Positions 50,661 through 59,986 are shown, counted from the first letter of the stretch. The stretch: DNA of 64,000 nucleotides from DATLNM01 sp035536775 (GCA_035536775.1 DATLNM010000054.1:62001-126000); one strand, 5' to 3'. The notes: generated by a model not told the origin, from the sequence alone. Numbers and translations: made by a program.

Positions 50661-52634
50661 GTGAGCACCGCTATGGACCTCCCTGCGCTCGAGGCGGCGC
50701 GTGCCGCGATGGCGCGTCATGCGTGGCGGCAGGCGTTCGACCTCCTCACGGAGGCAGACAAAGACACGCCGCTTGAACCCGACGATCTCGGCGCGCTGGC
50801 AGAGGCGGCGTGGTGGAGCGGGCGTCTCGACGACTGCATCGCCGCGCGCGAGCGGGCCTTCAAGGCGTTTATGGACGCAGGTCAGCCGCGACCTGCAGCG
50901 CTCCAAGCGTTGTCCCTCTTCGACGACTACCTCGCGAAAAGAGCCACGGCGATCGCGGGCGGATGGTTGCAGCGAGCCGAGCGCCTGTTGGAATCGGAGC
51001 CCGTTGGGGTTGAGCACGGTCATCTAGCCGTTCAACACGCTCATATGGCGCTGATGTCGGGCGAGCTCGAGAAGGCGTTGGTAGAGAGCGACCGCGCACT
51101 GCAGATAGGCACCAGCACGGGAGATCGGGATGTACAGGCTTTCGGCGTGATGTTGAAAGGCAACATCCTCGTCAACCAAGGACAGGTTGTGGAAGGACTC
51201 AAGCTGCTCGACGAGGCGACGATCGCGGCGGTCGGAGGTGAGCTCGAGCCCTTCACGGCGGGCATCGTCTACTGCCTCGCTATCTCGACGTCCGCAGGAT
51301 TGGGCGACTACGACAAGGCGGGGCAGTGGACCGAAGCGTCGCTCCGCTGGTGCGAGCGACAGTCGATCTCCGGGTTCCCTGGGATGTGCAGGGTCCACCG
51401 TGCCGAAATCATGCGACTTCGTGGATCGTGGGTCGAAGCCGAGCAAGAGGCGAGACGCGCGCTCACCGAGCTCAAGGACTTCAACGCCGACTTCGCAGCC
51501 GCGGGGTTCTACGAGGTCGGCGAGATCCGGCTTCGGATGGGTGATCTCGACGGCGCGCAGGAGGCTTTCCGTCAAGCTCACGAGCTCGGCCGTGAACCTC
51601 TGCCGGGTCTGGCGATGCTGAGACTGGCCGAAGGCGATTCCGGGTCGGCATTCTCGGCGATGGCGCGCGCTCTGGACGATGGGGGGATGGCTCCGCTCTA
51701 CCGGGCACGGCTCCTTCCCGCGATGGTCGAGATCGCGATCGTCCACGGTGATCTCGAGCGCGCGCGGGCTTCCGTGGAGGAGCTCGGGATCATCATCGAG
51801 ACCTACGACAGCTCCGCGCTCCAGGCGACCTACCTGTCGTGTCTCGGTGCGCTGGAGCTGGCCCAAGGCAACATCGCCGCCGCTTCCAAAGGCCTACGCG
51901 CGAGCTGGAAGCTGTGGAACCAGTCCGACCTGCCCTACGAAGCGGCGCGCACGCGCCTCATCTACGGGACGGCGTTGCGCGCGGAGGGTGACGAGTCTGC
52001 CGCCCTGCTAGAGATCGGCGCGGCGAAGGCTGTGTTCGAGAGGCTCGGAGCCGTGCTCGACAGCAGGCGCGCGATGGAGATGCTCGGTGAAGACACACAC
52101 GGCATGCCCAAGGCCTCTGCGCCGGTCGCACGGATCGTCAAGACGTTCATGTTCACGGACATCGTCGGGTCAACAAAGCTGGCCGAGGCCATGGGCGAAG
52201 ATCCTTGGGGCAAGCTGCTGCGGTGGCACGACCGCACGCTGCGCGAGCTGTTCGAAAAGCATCACGGAGAAGAGGTGAAGCATCTCGGTGACGGATTCTT
52301 CGCCGCCTTCAACGAGCCCAACGACGCGGTCGAGTGCGCCGTTGAGATCCAGCGCACTCTCTCTGCGCATGGGGAGGCGGCAGGATTCGCTCCGGACGTT
52401 CGCATCGGGCTTCACTGCACCGAGGCAACTCTCAAAGGGTCCGACTACGAGGGCAAGGGCGTCCACGAGGCCGCACGCATCGGCGCGCAGGCCAGAGGGG
52501 GCGAGGTGCTCGTCTCCCAGACGGTGATCGACAACGCGGCGATCAGATTCCCGATGTCGGAGCCGCGCACAGTCACCTTGAAGGGCTTGTCGGAGCCCAT
52601 GACCGTCGCGGTCGTCGAGTTCGGCTCTGCTTAA
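50661..52634 (+). CDS. TPR-repeat protein with C-terminal class III adenylate/guanylate cyclase domain
   Basis: A 657-residue cytosolic protein. The first ~470 residues are helical TPR-like repeats (AALAEAAWWSGRLDDCIAAR and similar). The last ~165 residues are a class III cyclase domain: FTDIVGST with the first metal Asp, KHLGDGFFAAF with the second, IGLHCTEATLKGSDYEGKGVHEAARI and GGEVLVSQ. At the usual transition-state Asn position (xxNxAAR) it has His-Glu (VHEAAR), a variant common in TPR-cyclases of this kind. It may make cAMP or be a regulatory cyclase-like domain. GTG start 30 bases after permuted AP copy 3, so it could be read through from that operon. Confidence 0.88.
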   Translation: MSTAMDLPALEAARAAMARHAWRQAFDLLTEADKDTPLEPDDLGALAEAAWWSGRLDDCIAARERAFKAFMDAGQPRPAALQALSLFDDYLAKRATAIAGGWLQRAERLLESEPVGVEHGHLAVQHAHMALMSGELEKALVESDRALQIGTSTGDRDVQAFGVMLKGNILVNQGQVVEGLKLLDEATIAAVGGELEPFTAGIVYCLAISTSAGLGDYDKAGQWTEASLRWCERQSISGFPGMCRVHRAEIMRLRGSWVEAEQEARRALTELKDFNADFAAAGFYEVGEIRLRMGDLDGAQEAFRQAHELGREPLPGLAMLRLAEGDSGSAFSAMARALDDGGMAPLYRARLLPAMVEIAIVHGDLERARASVEELGIIIETYDSSALQATYLSCLGALELAQGNIAAASKGLRASWKLWNQSDLPYEAARTRLIYGTALRAEGDESAALLEIGAAKAVFERLGAVLDSRRAMEMLGEDTHGMPKASAPVARIVKTFMFTDIVGSTKLAEAMGEDPWGKLLRWHDRTLRELFEKHHGEEVKHLGDGFFAAFNEPNDAVECAVEIQRTLSAHGEAAGFAPDVRIGLHCTEATLKGSDYEGKGVHEAARIGAQARGGEVLVSQTVIDNAAIRFPMSEPRTVTLKGLSEPMTVAVVEFGSA

Positions 52635-53458
52635 AGCTGCGCTGCAGTTTGTAGCGTGAGCGTGATGCCCAGGACCTGCTGGGCTTGGGCGACCTGCGGG
52701 GCGAGGCGGGTGATGCCGATGACGCCCGTGCCTCCACCGACGCCGATCGAGACCAGCGCACCGACGGCCTTGCCGTCGGGCGAGATGACTCCGCCACCGG
52801 AGTCCCCAGGAAGCGCCGCGCCATTCGCGTAAACCGTGTCGGGGTTGGAGTAGCTCATCGCGAGAGAGGTTCTCGCCGGCAGGACGTCGCCGATGATCAG
52901 GCCGTTGCCGCGGTGATGGATCAGTCCCGAACCGCTGGTCGCGACGTTAGTGCCGGTCGGACCACCGAAATGGCACATCTGTGGGTCTGCCTCGACACCG
53001 GGATCCAGACGGATAAGGGCGAAGTCCTTGGGAGTGAAAAGGATCGCGTACGCGAACTCTCCGATGCGGTTGCCGTCGCCGTCCATCGCGACCGGGCCGG
53101 AGCCAGGTGCCCACGTCTCCTCACCGATCTCCTCCACGAACTGAGAGTCACCGAGGATGCAGTGGCCGGCGGTGCCCATGTAGCGGTGGCCGTCGCTTCC
53201 GGTGAACAGGAAGTTGAACGTGCAATAGCCCTTCTCGCTCTGCACGAGCGCGCCCGGACGAACACCGGGGCAAGGACCGATACCGACGGGCAGCGCGAGG
53301 CCCAGCGAAGGGAGTGTCTTGGGAACGCCGATGAGCTTGCAGTCGATGCCTGCAGACTTGGTTCGATTGTGGCGAGGCTTGGCCTCGGCCGGCGCGACCA
53401 GCGCGACGGCAAGCAGAGCGATGACAAGGAATGCAGTGAACCGCGATGACGAACGCAT
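52631..53458 (-). CDS. secreted trypsin-like serine protease
   Basis: A 275-residue exported protein with a signal peptide (FLVIALLAVALVAPAEA) and a chymotrypsin-fold domain. The triad is His99 (GTAGHC), Asp145 (DFALIRLD) and Ser220 (PGDSGGGV). Several Cys (residues 40, 63, 79, 100 and 162) may form disulfides. It resembles S1 proteases of the streptogrisin/alpha-lytic type more than pancreatic trypsin. ATG 53458 is chosen because it starts the signal peptide and a G-run precedes it. Its stop overlaps the cyclase stop (TTAA) on the other strand. Confidence 0.85.
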   Translation of the reverse strand: MRSSSRFTAFLVIALLAVALVAPAEAKPRHNRTKSAGIDCKLIGVPKTLPSLGLALPVGIGPCPGVRPGALVQSEKGYCTFNFLFTGSDGHRYMGTAGHCILGDSQFVEEIGEETWAPGSGPVAMDGDGNRIGEFAYAILFTPKDFALIRLDPGVEADPQMCHFGGPTGTNVATSGSGLIHHRGNGLIIGDVLPARTSLAMSYSNPDTVYANGAALPGDSGGGVISPDGKAVGALVSIGVGGGTGVIGITRLAPQVAQAQQVLGITLTLQTAAQL

Positions 53459-53680
53459 GTCGTGTAAACCCCCCTGGTGTACGTGATGCGTCGGCTCTGA
53501 CGCGCGACAGATGCCTCTCAACTGGCATCTATTACAACGAAAGCCACATAGCGATGATTCCCGCTACTGTGCAATTTAAGCGCCGGACGCTGGCCACCTG
53601 CGTTCTGTTCCTGCGGTGGATCCGATCTCAAACAGGACAAACCAACCAAAATCGGTCGGTAACCATCGTTCGAACGAGCT
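53459..53680. promoter_or_regulatory. AT-richer 222-base spacer upstream of the trypsin-like protease
   Basis: This spacer between two minus-strand genes is noticeably richer in A/T than its surroundings and has no credible gene. It contains a perfect 7-bp hairpin AGATGCC (53509-53515) / GGCATCT (53524-53530), about 50 bases before the protease start. It should hold the protease promoter and possibly the end of the LVIVD transcript; I could not fix promoter boxes. Confidence 0.4.
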
Positions 53681-54808
53681 CTAAGCGTCCCCCGTGTAGC
53701 GCAGGATGTCGATCCCTCTGACGGCGTCGATGGCATAGATGACGTCGGCGCTCAGCCAGTAAGAGGCCACGACGGAGCCTCCATGCGGCTCGAACCAGCC
53801 CACCTCCGAGATCTTGCCGCGAGGATCGACCGACAGGACGCGCACGCCGTGCTCTAGGAACGCGGCGGCGACGAGACCGCCATCAGAGAAGTCCGGATGG
53901 TCGTCGAACCACAGCGCGCTGCAGCCGATGACGTTTGCGGGCGGGCGTCCGTCGACGTAGGTCCCGTTTGTCATGCGGTACTCGTCGATCATCGAGAAGG
54001 TCTTCGACTTCTTCCACCGGCGGGCATCGAACGTCATGAACGCGCTCGAGTCCTCGTCACATCTCACGCTGAACGGGGTCTCGCCGGTCACGAGCACGAA
54101 GTCGTCCTTCCCGCCATCGGGCCACCGTGCCGCGTGCATCAAGCGATCGTCCGGCGCATGGCCATACGCGACGGTCTTCGGGGCCGCGGGGTCCTTACGG
54201 GCATCGAGCAGACGCAGAGGCCTGGAAGCCGTGAGAACGATCCCCGGACTAACTTCGGTGACATCGAACGAGGGGCTCGAGGGCGAGTAGCCCCAGTTCC
54301 CCGCGCGGGATGGGTTCTCGGGGTCGCGGAGGTCGATGATCGATCCGTAGCCGCCGTAGGCCCACTGACAGTCGAGCACACAGCTGAACGTGTGGTCGCC
54401 CGCTTCAAACTCGGCGAGCTTGGCGGGGTTCTGCTTGTCCTCGACATCGAAGATGTGGAGCATGCCTCGCGGCGTCTCCTCCTGGATCAGGAGGATCTTG
54501 CCGTTCGTGTCGACGTCCTCGTTCGGGAACTGGAAGCCGGTCGGGGTGATGCTGAGGAGCTCGGGGTTCTCAGGGTCGGCAATGTCGTAGATCGAGAAGT
54601 TCTTGAAGCCGGCGACATAAAGGTGCTTCCCCAGCAGACGGGCGCCGCTGGGACCGCCCGCCTCGAACGGGATGTGCTTGAGGTACTCGACGTTGTCGGA
54701 TGTCATCCCGCCCGCCGTGGGTCCGGCAGCGACCGGAGTCACGCTCGGGAGGCCCGCCACGACGGCGAGGAGGAGCGCGGCTAGGACGGACCATCTGGCT
54801 CGGGGCAT
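53681..54808 (-). CDS. secreted LVIVD-repeat protein (beta-propeller-like), copy 2
   Basis: A 375-residue exported protein, paralogous over its whole length to the one at 24089-25234: GGMTSDNVEYLKHIPFE against GGISSDNVEWLSHIPLI, then FSIYDIADPENPELL, HIFDVEDKQNPAKLAEF, SCVLDCQWAYGGYGSIIDLRDP, FSMIDEYRMTNGTYVDG and an ending DAVRGIDILRYTG. The signal peptide is VLAALLLAVVAGLPSVTPVAAG. Unlike copy 1 it is not followed by CQICW-family genes; a PhoD-like phosphatase lies upstream on the same strand with a 37-base gap, so the two may be co-transcribed. A GTG one codon upstream of the chosen ATG is an alternative start. Confidence 0.8.
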   Translation of the reverse strand: MPRARWSVLAALLLAVVAGLPSVTPVAAGPTAGGMTSDNVEYLKHIPFEAGGPSGARLLGKHLYVAGFKNFSIYDIADPENPELLSITPTGFQFPNEDVDTNGKILLIQEETPRGMLHIFDVEDKQNPAKLAEFEAGDHTFSCVLDCQWAYGGYGSIIDLRDPENPSRAGNWGYSPSSPSFDVTEVSPGIVLTASRPLRLLDARKDPAAPKTVAYGHAPDDRLMHAARWPDGGKDDFVLVTGETPFSVRCDEDSSAFMTFDARRWKKSKTFSMIDEYRMTNGTYVDGRPPANVIGCSALWFDDHPDFSDGGLVAAAFLEHGVRVLSVDPRGKISEVGWFEPHGGSVVASYWLSADVIYAIDAVRGIDILRYTGDA

Positions 54809-54845
54809 CACTCGGTTATTACGAGCTAGCGGTCGGTAATCCTGC

Positions 54846-56753
54846 CTATCCGGACGAAACGGGCAACGACTTGGAGAACAGGGTGCGGCCGCCGTCGGTC
54901 GCTATCGACGACACCGTGAGGACTCGGTCGGGGCCGGCCGGGTCGAGCTCGACGAGGGCGAAGCCGCTGTCGGTCAGGTTCGCGAGCGTGTGGTCTGGGT
55001 CGTTGTTCCCTTGGTCACCGCCAGGGAAGTCGGTGCCCGAACAGTTGAACTCGTAGAGCTCTCCGAACTCGTGATGGTGGATCAGCCGCTGGCCGTGCGA
55101 GTCCCCCGAGAGGATCGCGACCGTGGCATCCAGGCTCGAGAAGAAGTCGAGCAACTCGTCGCGCTCGTAGGTGTAGTCGTTGTGCCATCCGGGGTCGTCA
55201 TCGGGTTTGTTGCGGAACACCATCGCGGAACCCACGATGCGTACCGGCGCGTCGGACGCCGTCATCCCGTCCATGAGCCATTGCTTCTGCTCGAAGCCGA
55301 TGCGCGTCTTGGTCGCATCGTCGGGGCCCTCAGGGTCCGATGCATAGAGCCGGCAGTCCAGACACCAGATATGGACATCCCCCCAACGGATGTCGAAATA
55401 CTCATCTGTGGGATTGGCATGGAGCTCGTCGAACGCGTCGACCGCGTACTGCTGCACGGTGCCGGACCAACCGTTGTCTGCCTGATAGTCGTGATCGTCC
55501 TGCCAGAACAACAGCGGCGTGTCACGCAGCAATGTCGCGACGGGGGTGACTCGCAGCATCCGCAGCCAGCGAGAATGAAAGTGGTCGGCGCGACGAACAT
55601 GACACGTGAGGTCGGCGTAGCCCCAGTCGCCCGCGTGCATATAGAAATCGGGATCCAGCTCACGAGCAACGTCGAACGAGGGGTACTCCGTCACTCGCCC
55701 GGGGGTGCATGAGGCGAACACGAACCTGACCGGTTCGCCCGGAGATGGAGGCGTACGGAAACTCGACGCGGTCCCCGCGGTTCCGTCCTCAGCGACGGGG
55801 CGCCACCAATACGTCGTGCCGCCTTTGAGCTTGGGCGCCCACGCCCTGACTCCGCCGAGATCCGCAGTAGGAGCCTCCCCGTCGATCAGCCGCGCATCGG
55901 TGAACGCCTTGTCTCGTGCGATCTCGAACGCCAATGGCTGGGAGATGATCGTCCTAGCGGCCAGCCGAGCTTTGAACGAATCAGCCCCTTCAGAGATGAC
56001 CGCGCCGCTGAACGCATAGGCCCAGCGCGGCGACGAGCCTGATCGGTCCCCCGGCCCGAACGAGAAATCCTTGAAGCGCGCCTCGGCTCCCTCTGTGGCA
56101 GACAGCGGATTGATCAGTACTCCTGGGTGGCCCGCTTCGAGAGGGTTCGGATCGTTGAACGAGAGCGTGACCTCCTCGCCACCGACGGTAGCCGTCCCCT
56201 CGATCGTGCCGCCGGTCGCCGACAACCTGAGAGCCGTGCCGTTGCTTGCGCCTGGAAGAGGTGCACTGTCCAAGACGGCGCGATCGGCGACGTCGTAGCG
56301 GCAGAGCAGGACTTCGTCACCGGAGACGAGGAGCGCGTAGGCCTCGTCGTAGGACGTCCTACAGATGACGCCTGCCTCACAAGGCCCAGCCGCTTCGACG
56401 TGGACGATCGCAACGCCGTCGGCCGCTTCGATCGACGGCACGATCACCGGCTGGGACATGTACTTCGGAAGGTCCTTGCCCTCCTGAACCGCCTTCGGCA
56501 CGACTTGCTCCGCGGCCAGCACTCCCCTGCCGTTCGAGACCGTCATCCGGCTCTGGTAGCGAACGTTCAGCCAGTCCGATGGCCACTCAGTTGCTGAATC
56601 ACGGGTGAACGACTCTGTGAACACGCCGCCGGACGCGCCGTTGGTGGCGGGGGGTGCCTCGGCCGGATCGCATCCCACAAGCGAAGCCGCGAGTACTGAA
56701 CCACCCGCCACCTTCAGGAACCTCCGGCGGCTCAGACCCTCTCGCCCTACCAC
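54846..56753 (-). CDS. PhoD-like phosphatase/phosphodiesterase with Tat signal
   Basis: A 635-residue exported protein with a twin-arginine signal (SRRRFLKVAGG) and a lipobox-like ASLVGC, so probably a Tat-exported lipoprotein. Residues up to about 330 form beta domains, including a fibronectin-like one with YWWRPVAEDG. The metallophosphatase domain follows: FVFASCTPG, YMHAGDWGYAD, WQDDHDY with the following QADNGW, and LSGDSHGQRLIHH, the PhoD family ligands. PhoD enzymes hydrolyse phosphodiesters such as teichoic acids. GTG start, overlapping slightly with the end of the upstream DUF2207 gene. Confidence 0.85.
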   Translation of the reverse strand: MVGREGLSRRRFLKVAGGSVLAASLVGCDPAEAPPATNGASGGVFTESFTRDSATEWPSDWLNVRYQSRMTVSNGRGVLAAEQVVPKAVQEGKDLPKYMSQPVIVPSIEAADGVAIVHVEAAGPCEAGVICRTSYDEAYALLVSGDEVLLCRYDVADRAVLDSAPLPGASNGTALRLSATGGTIEGTATVGGEEVTLSFNDPNPLEAGHPGVLINPLSATEGAEARFKDFSFGPGDRSGSSPRWAYAFSGAVISEGADSFKARLAARTIISQPLAFEIARDKAFTDARLIDGEAPTADLGGVRAWAPKLKGGTTYWWRPVAEDGTAGTASSFRTPPSPGEPVRFVFASCTPGRVTEYPSFDVARELDPDFYMHAGDWGYADLTCHVRRADHFHSRWLRMLRVTPVATLLRDTPLLFWQDDHDYQADNGWSGTVQQYAVDAFDELHANPTDEYFDIRWGDVHIWCLDCRLYASDPEGPDDATKTRIGFEQKQWLMDGMTASDAPVRIVGSAMVFRNKPDDDPGWHNDYTYERDELLDFFSSLDATVAILSGDSHGQRLIHHHEFGELYEFNCSGTDFPGGDQGNNDPDHTLANLTDSGFALVELDPAGPDRVLTVSSIATDGGRTLFSKSLPVSSG

Positions 56754-58633
56754 GCGCCTCCGCCGCCGCCACCGCCGCCTCCGCCGCCGCCACCGCTGAA
56801 ACCACCCCCGCCTCCCGACGACGGTGCCGCGGCGCTGGTGATGGCCCCCGAGATGTCGGAGATTGCGAACGCTGTGGCCCCGTGACCGAGGGAACCCCCG
56901 GGGCTGATCCAGTAGACGGACGACGCTTGTTGGATCTCGGGCGGTGCATGGAGCTGAGCCGCGGCGAGCACCCGGTCGGCGATCCCGAACACGATCCCGT
57001 AACAGAGGTACTGCTCCCAGATCGCGATCGATCCCGGCGCCGCTTGCTGCATCCCGGCGAAATCGCTGAGGAAGTTACGGAACGCGCCCCAACGCGACGC
57101 GGCGACGGCGGCCTCGGGCGTGCGCCGCTCCCAGCCGCGGCGCGCCGCGAGGAAGATCGACAGGATGATCGCGTTCGCCACGGAAAGGGTGGTGAGAACA
57201 CCGAAGGCGATCGATGCCCACGGCAGCAGACTGTCATTGTTGAAGAGCACGATCGCGAGGACGAACGACGCGATCGCACCCAGCCAGAGGAGCGCGCACG
57301 CCCAACCCGCAACCTTGAGGCCGCCGCCTACCCACCAGCCCCGCGCTTTCACCGCTTCGATCACGTTCTTCTTGAAATCGGTGAACTTCGCGGCGTACCA
57401 CGCGGGGTCGCCCTTGATCATGTCCTTCATCTCGCTCAGGAGCAGGCGCTCCTTGCCGGTTGCGGCATGCGCGATCGCATCGAGTACGTCCCGCTCGAAC
57501 GGTTCGACGCCCCCTGCAGCTTCGGGGACGACCTGGATCGCGAGGTCACTGATGTCCTCTTGGCGGATCCCGCCCCAGGTCTTCTTGACGGTCATCGTCG
57601 CGTCGGCCCGGATATGCCGGCGTCTGATGAGGTCGAAGAGCGTCGCCGCGAACGCGTCACCGGTCGCACGTTTACCGGATGGCTCGAGCAGCGCAGCGAT
57701 AAGAGCGGGAGCCTCAGAGCCGGGTGGCTCGAAGATGTGCTCCCCCACAAAGGGGACCGCGGGCTCCTTCCCGTAGCGCGACCAGACATAGACGCCGATC
57801 GCCCCGGCCGGCAAAGCCGACATCAACAGACCGAGAGGGATGAGCCACGCGACGTTCGACTTCAACCACTCGACGCGACGCCGATCGCGCGCGGCCTCCT
57901 CTTCGAGACCGCGTTCCTTGAGCAGGATGGCATCGAGACCGTTACCGGAACGAACCTGCGCGTGCTCCGTGGACTTCAGCAAGGAACGTGGGAAGACCAC
58001 CCGCATCTCGACCCAGCGGTTGGGGGCGACGTTCGATGCGGACAACGACGCTCCGTTCGCGTGCAGTTCCGTGACTCCGTCGACGATCGACGGGTGCCCC
58101 CACACGCGCACCTCTGACGGAGCCGGGCCCGGGAGGAACAGATCAGCCGACAGCGATGAGAGCTCCTGCTCCCATTCGTCGCCCCACACGCGCAGGTTCA
58201 CGTCGACGACATCCTCATACGCGACTGCCAAGCCCTGCATCGTGTAGCTGATCTCGAAGGTCCTGTCCTCGTCGAACGCGGCGTAGTGCCACACGATCCG
58301 GTACCGGTCGCCCATGTCTGCGATCCCGAACGTCCCCGGGGCTCCGTAGCTACCGAGCTCTGCGGAGGCGCCCGGCGCATAGGCGACGCCGCCCTCGGCC
58401 ACGCCCGGATTCACGATCGTCTCTCCGGCGCGCAGGGGTATCTCCCGGTAGCCACCCGAGTAATCGCCCGAGAAGGAATAGGTCAAGCGCTCCGTCACAT
58501 GGACTGCGCCGTTGGCTCCGACCTCGATCGTGACGTCGGCCCGAGGGAGCGTGAAGCTCTTGGCGTGAGCCGGACCTGCTGTGAGCAGCACCACGCAGAA
58601 CACCAGTCCTGCGAGCGCTCCGACCCTGCGCAT
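56747..58633 (-). CDS. DUF2207 membrane protein with Gly-rich C-terminal tail
   Basis: A 628-residue protein of the DUF2207 family: a signal peptide (GLVFCVVLLTAGPAHA), an extracytoplasmic beta domain (SFTLPRADVTIEVGANGAVHVTE, YSGGYREIPL, WHYAAFDEDRTFEISY), a membrane helix, a cytosolic region with LFDLIRRRHIRA, two further helices and a tail dominated by glycine ending GGGAW. The family is widespread and of unknown function. ATG 58633 is preferred because it starts the signal peptide and follows AAGGGGAG. The open frame continues upstream without similarity. Confidence 0.85.
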   Translation of the reverse strand: MRRVGALAGLVFCVVLLTAGPAHAKSFTLPRADVTIEVGANGAVHVTERLTYSFSGDYSGGYREIPLRAGETIVNPGVAEGGVAYAPGASAELGSYGAPGTFGIADMGDRYRIVWHYAAFDEDRTFEISYTMQGLAVAYEDVVDVNLRVWGDEWEQELSSLSADLFLPGPAPSEVRVWGHPSIVDGVTELHANGASLSASNVAPNRWVEMRVVFPRSLLKSTEHAQVRSGNGLDAILLKERGLEEEAARDRRRVEWLKSNVAWLIPLGLLMSALPAGAIGVYVWSRYGKEPAVPFVGEHIFEPPGSEAPALIAALLEPSGKRATGDAFAATLFDLIRRRHIRADATMTVKKTWGGIRQEDISDLAIQVVPEAAGGVEPFERDVLDAIAHAATGKERLLLSEMKDMIKGDPAWYAAKFTDFKKNVIEAVKARGWWVGGGLKVAGWACALLWLGAIASFVLAIVLFNNDSLLPWASIAFGVLTTLSVANAIILSIFLAARRGWERRTPEAAVAASRWGAFRNFLSDFAGMQQAAPGSIAIWEQYLCYGIVFGIADRVLAAAQLHAPPEIQQASSVYWISPGGSLGHGATAFAISDISGAITSAAAPSSGGGGGFSGGGGGGGGGGGGGAW

Positions 58634-58777
58634 GTCTCCCCTTCGTTTGTTCTGGCGTCCGGCCAAATGCATTCGCAACTTCCGCTCTCGGCGGAGCCGT
58701 GCCCGCCCGCGTTCTAGCGGCGCCGGTAGGATAAGCCCGACCTCAGATCCTCTTCTCTTCACACAAAGGAAGGCATC
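58634..58777. promoter_or_regulatory. divergent spacer between DUF2207 and sulfatase-fold genes
   Basis: A 144-base gap between divergent genes, expected to carry both promoters. It includes AAGGAAGG as the ribosome-binding site of the downstream TTG start. I saw no strong operator palindrome. Confidence 0.35.
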
Positions 58778-59986
58778 TTGCCCAACGTTCTGCTGCTCGC
58801 AATCGACTCGCTCCGAGCCGATGCGATCTTCGGGGGGGCCATCTCCACACCCAACATCGACGGCTTCATCGACAAGGGCACCGCGTTCACGCAATGCGTA
58901 TCGACCACGACTTCAACGACGCCCTCGTTCTCGTCGATCCTCACCGGTTGCTACCCCCCGCGCCATGGCGTGCGAGGGCTACAGGGTTACCGGTTGTCCC
59001 CTGAAGTGGTGACCGCCGCCGAGGCGTTCTCGAAGGCGGGCTATCAGACACATGCCGAGGTGACCGGCCCCCTGTTGCCCGAAACGGGCATCCTGCGCGG
59101 GTTCGATGATGCCCGCCACCGTCAGGGCTACAAGGTCCCATTCTTCAACTGGCGAGACGACGTCGTCGACCGGATGCACTCCTACGTCGACCCATGGTTC
59201 ATGCTCCTTCATGTCTGGGAGGTACACCGGCCATACCGCGCGCCACCCGACTTCACCAAGCGCTGGGACAAGGCGGGATACGAGGCTGCCGTCGCTGCGA
59301 CCGACGAGTGGCTCGCTCCCGTATTCGACGCTGCGGGGCCCGACACGATCATCGTCATCACCGGCGACCACGGTGAGGATTACCCCGACACCCCGTGGGA
59401 ACAGAAACTCATCCGCGGAGCGCGCAAAGCACGCCGCAAAGCGCACCTCGACAAGTGGCTGCCCGCACTCGATCGCAAGTTCGCGGCGCTGGCGGTCGGA
59501 CACGGGTTCGCGCTGTTCGAGCATCTCGTCCGCGTCCCGTTGATCATCACCGGACCGGGCGTTCCTCACATCAAGGTGGACGAGCAGGTGCGACACGTCG
59601 ACCTGTTTCCGACGCTGGCCGATCTATGTGGTGTCGAGATCCCGGAGCAGATCGACGGGCGAAGCCTGCGTCCGTTGATCGAGGGACACGACCTGCCGGC
59701 CGAGCCCGCGTACATGGAGGCCGTGGGAGTAAAGCTCGAGGGGAGCCGCATCGCCGGCGCGCGCACGCCCGACTTCAAGCTCCTGAAGAGGGGAGACTCG
59801 AAGCCGACCCTCTACCGGTTGCCCGACGAGAAGCGCAACGTCCTCAGCCGCTACCCCGAAGTCGCTCGACCCCTCGAGGAGTTCATCGAGGAGGTCAACT
59901 CCGTCGCGGCCGTCGCCGGCTCGGGCATGACCGACGCCGAAGAGGCCGTGGTCGAGCAGCACCTTCGCGACCTCGGATACCTGTAG
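58778..59986 (+). CDS. sulfatase-fold (alkaline phosphatase superfamily) hydrolase lacking the formylglycine Cys/Ser
   Basis: A 402-residue cytosolic-looking AP-superfamily enzyme. The fold markers of sulfatases are present: PNVLLLAIDSLRAD at the start (Asp10), TPSFSSILTG, YPPRHGV, ITGDHGED, VPLIITGPG and DLFPTLADLCGV. The sulfatase signature C/S-x-P-S-R is replaced by Thr47-Thr-Pro-Ser-Phe, so no formylglycine can form, and a Thr nucleophile suggests a phosphatase, phosphodiesterase or phosphotransferase instead. The tail AEEAVVEQHLRDLGYL resembles those of phosphodiesterases A and B. TTG start with an AAGGAAGG ribosome-binding site. A sulfotransferase-like gene follows immediately. Confidence 0.8.
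   Translation: MPNVLLLAIDSLRADAIFGGAISTPNIDGFIDKGTAFTQCVSTTTSTTPSFSSILTGCYPPRHGVRGLQGYRLSPEVVTAAEAFSKAGYQTHAEVTGPLLPETGILRGFDDARHRQGYKVPFFNWRDDVVDRMHSYVDPWFMLLHVWEVHRPYRAPPDFTKRWDKAGYEAAVAATDEWLAPVFDAAGPDTIIVITGDHGEDYPDTPWEQKLIRGARKARRKAHLDKWLPALDRKFAALAVGHGFALFEHLVRVPLIITGPGVPHIKVDEQVRHVDLFPTLADLCGVEIPEQIDGRSLRPLIEGHDLPAEPAYMEAVGVKLEGSRIAGARTPDFKLLKRGDSKPTLYRLPDEKRNVLSRYPEVARPLEEFIEEVNSVAAVAGSGMTDAEEAVVEQHLRDLGYL

Noticed and set aside
56747..56830. Tandem Gly-codon repeat at the end of the DUF2207 gene as an unstable microsatellite
   Set aside because: Gly-rich tails ending in a tryptophan are usual for DUF2207 proteins, so this is ordinary coding sequence.
58778..59986. A true arylsulfatase call
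   Set aside because: The Cys/Ser needed for formylglycine is replaced by Thr47, so only the fold, not sulfatase activity, is supported.
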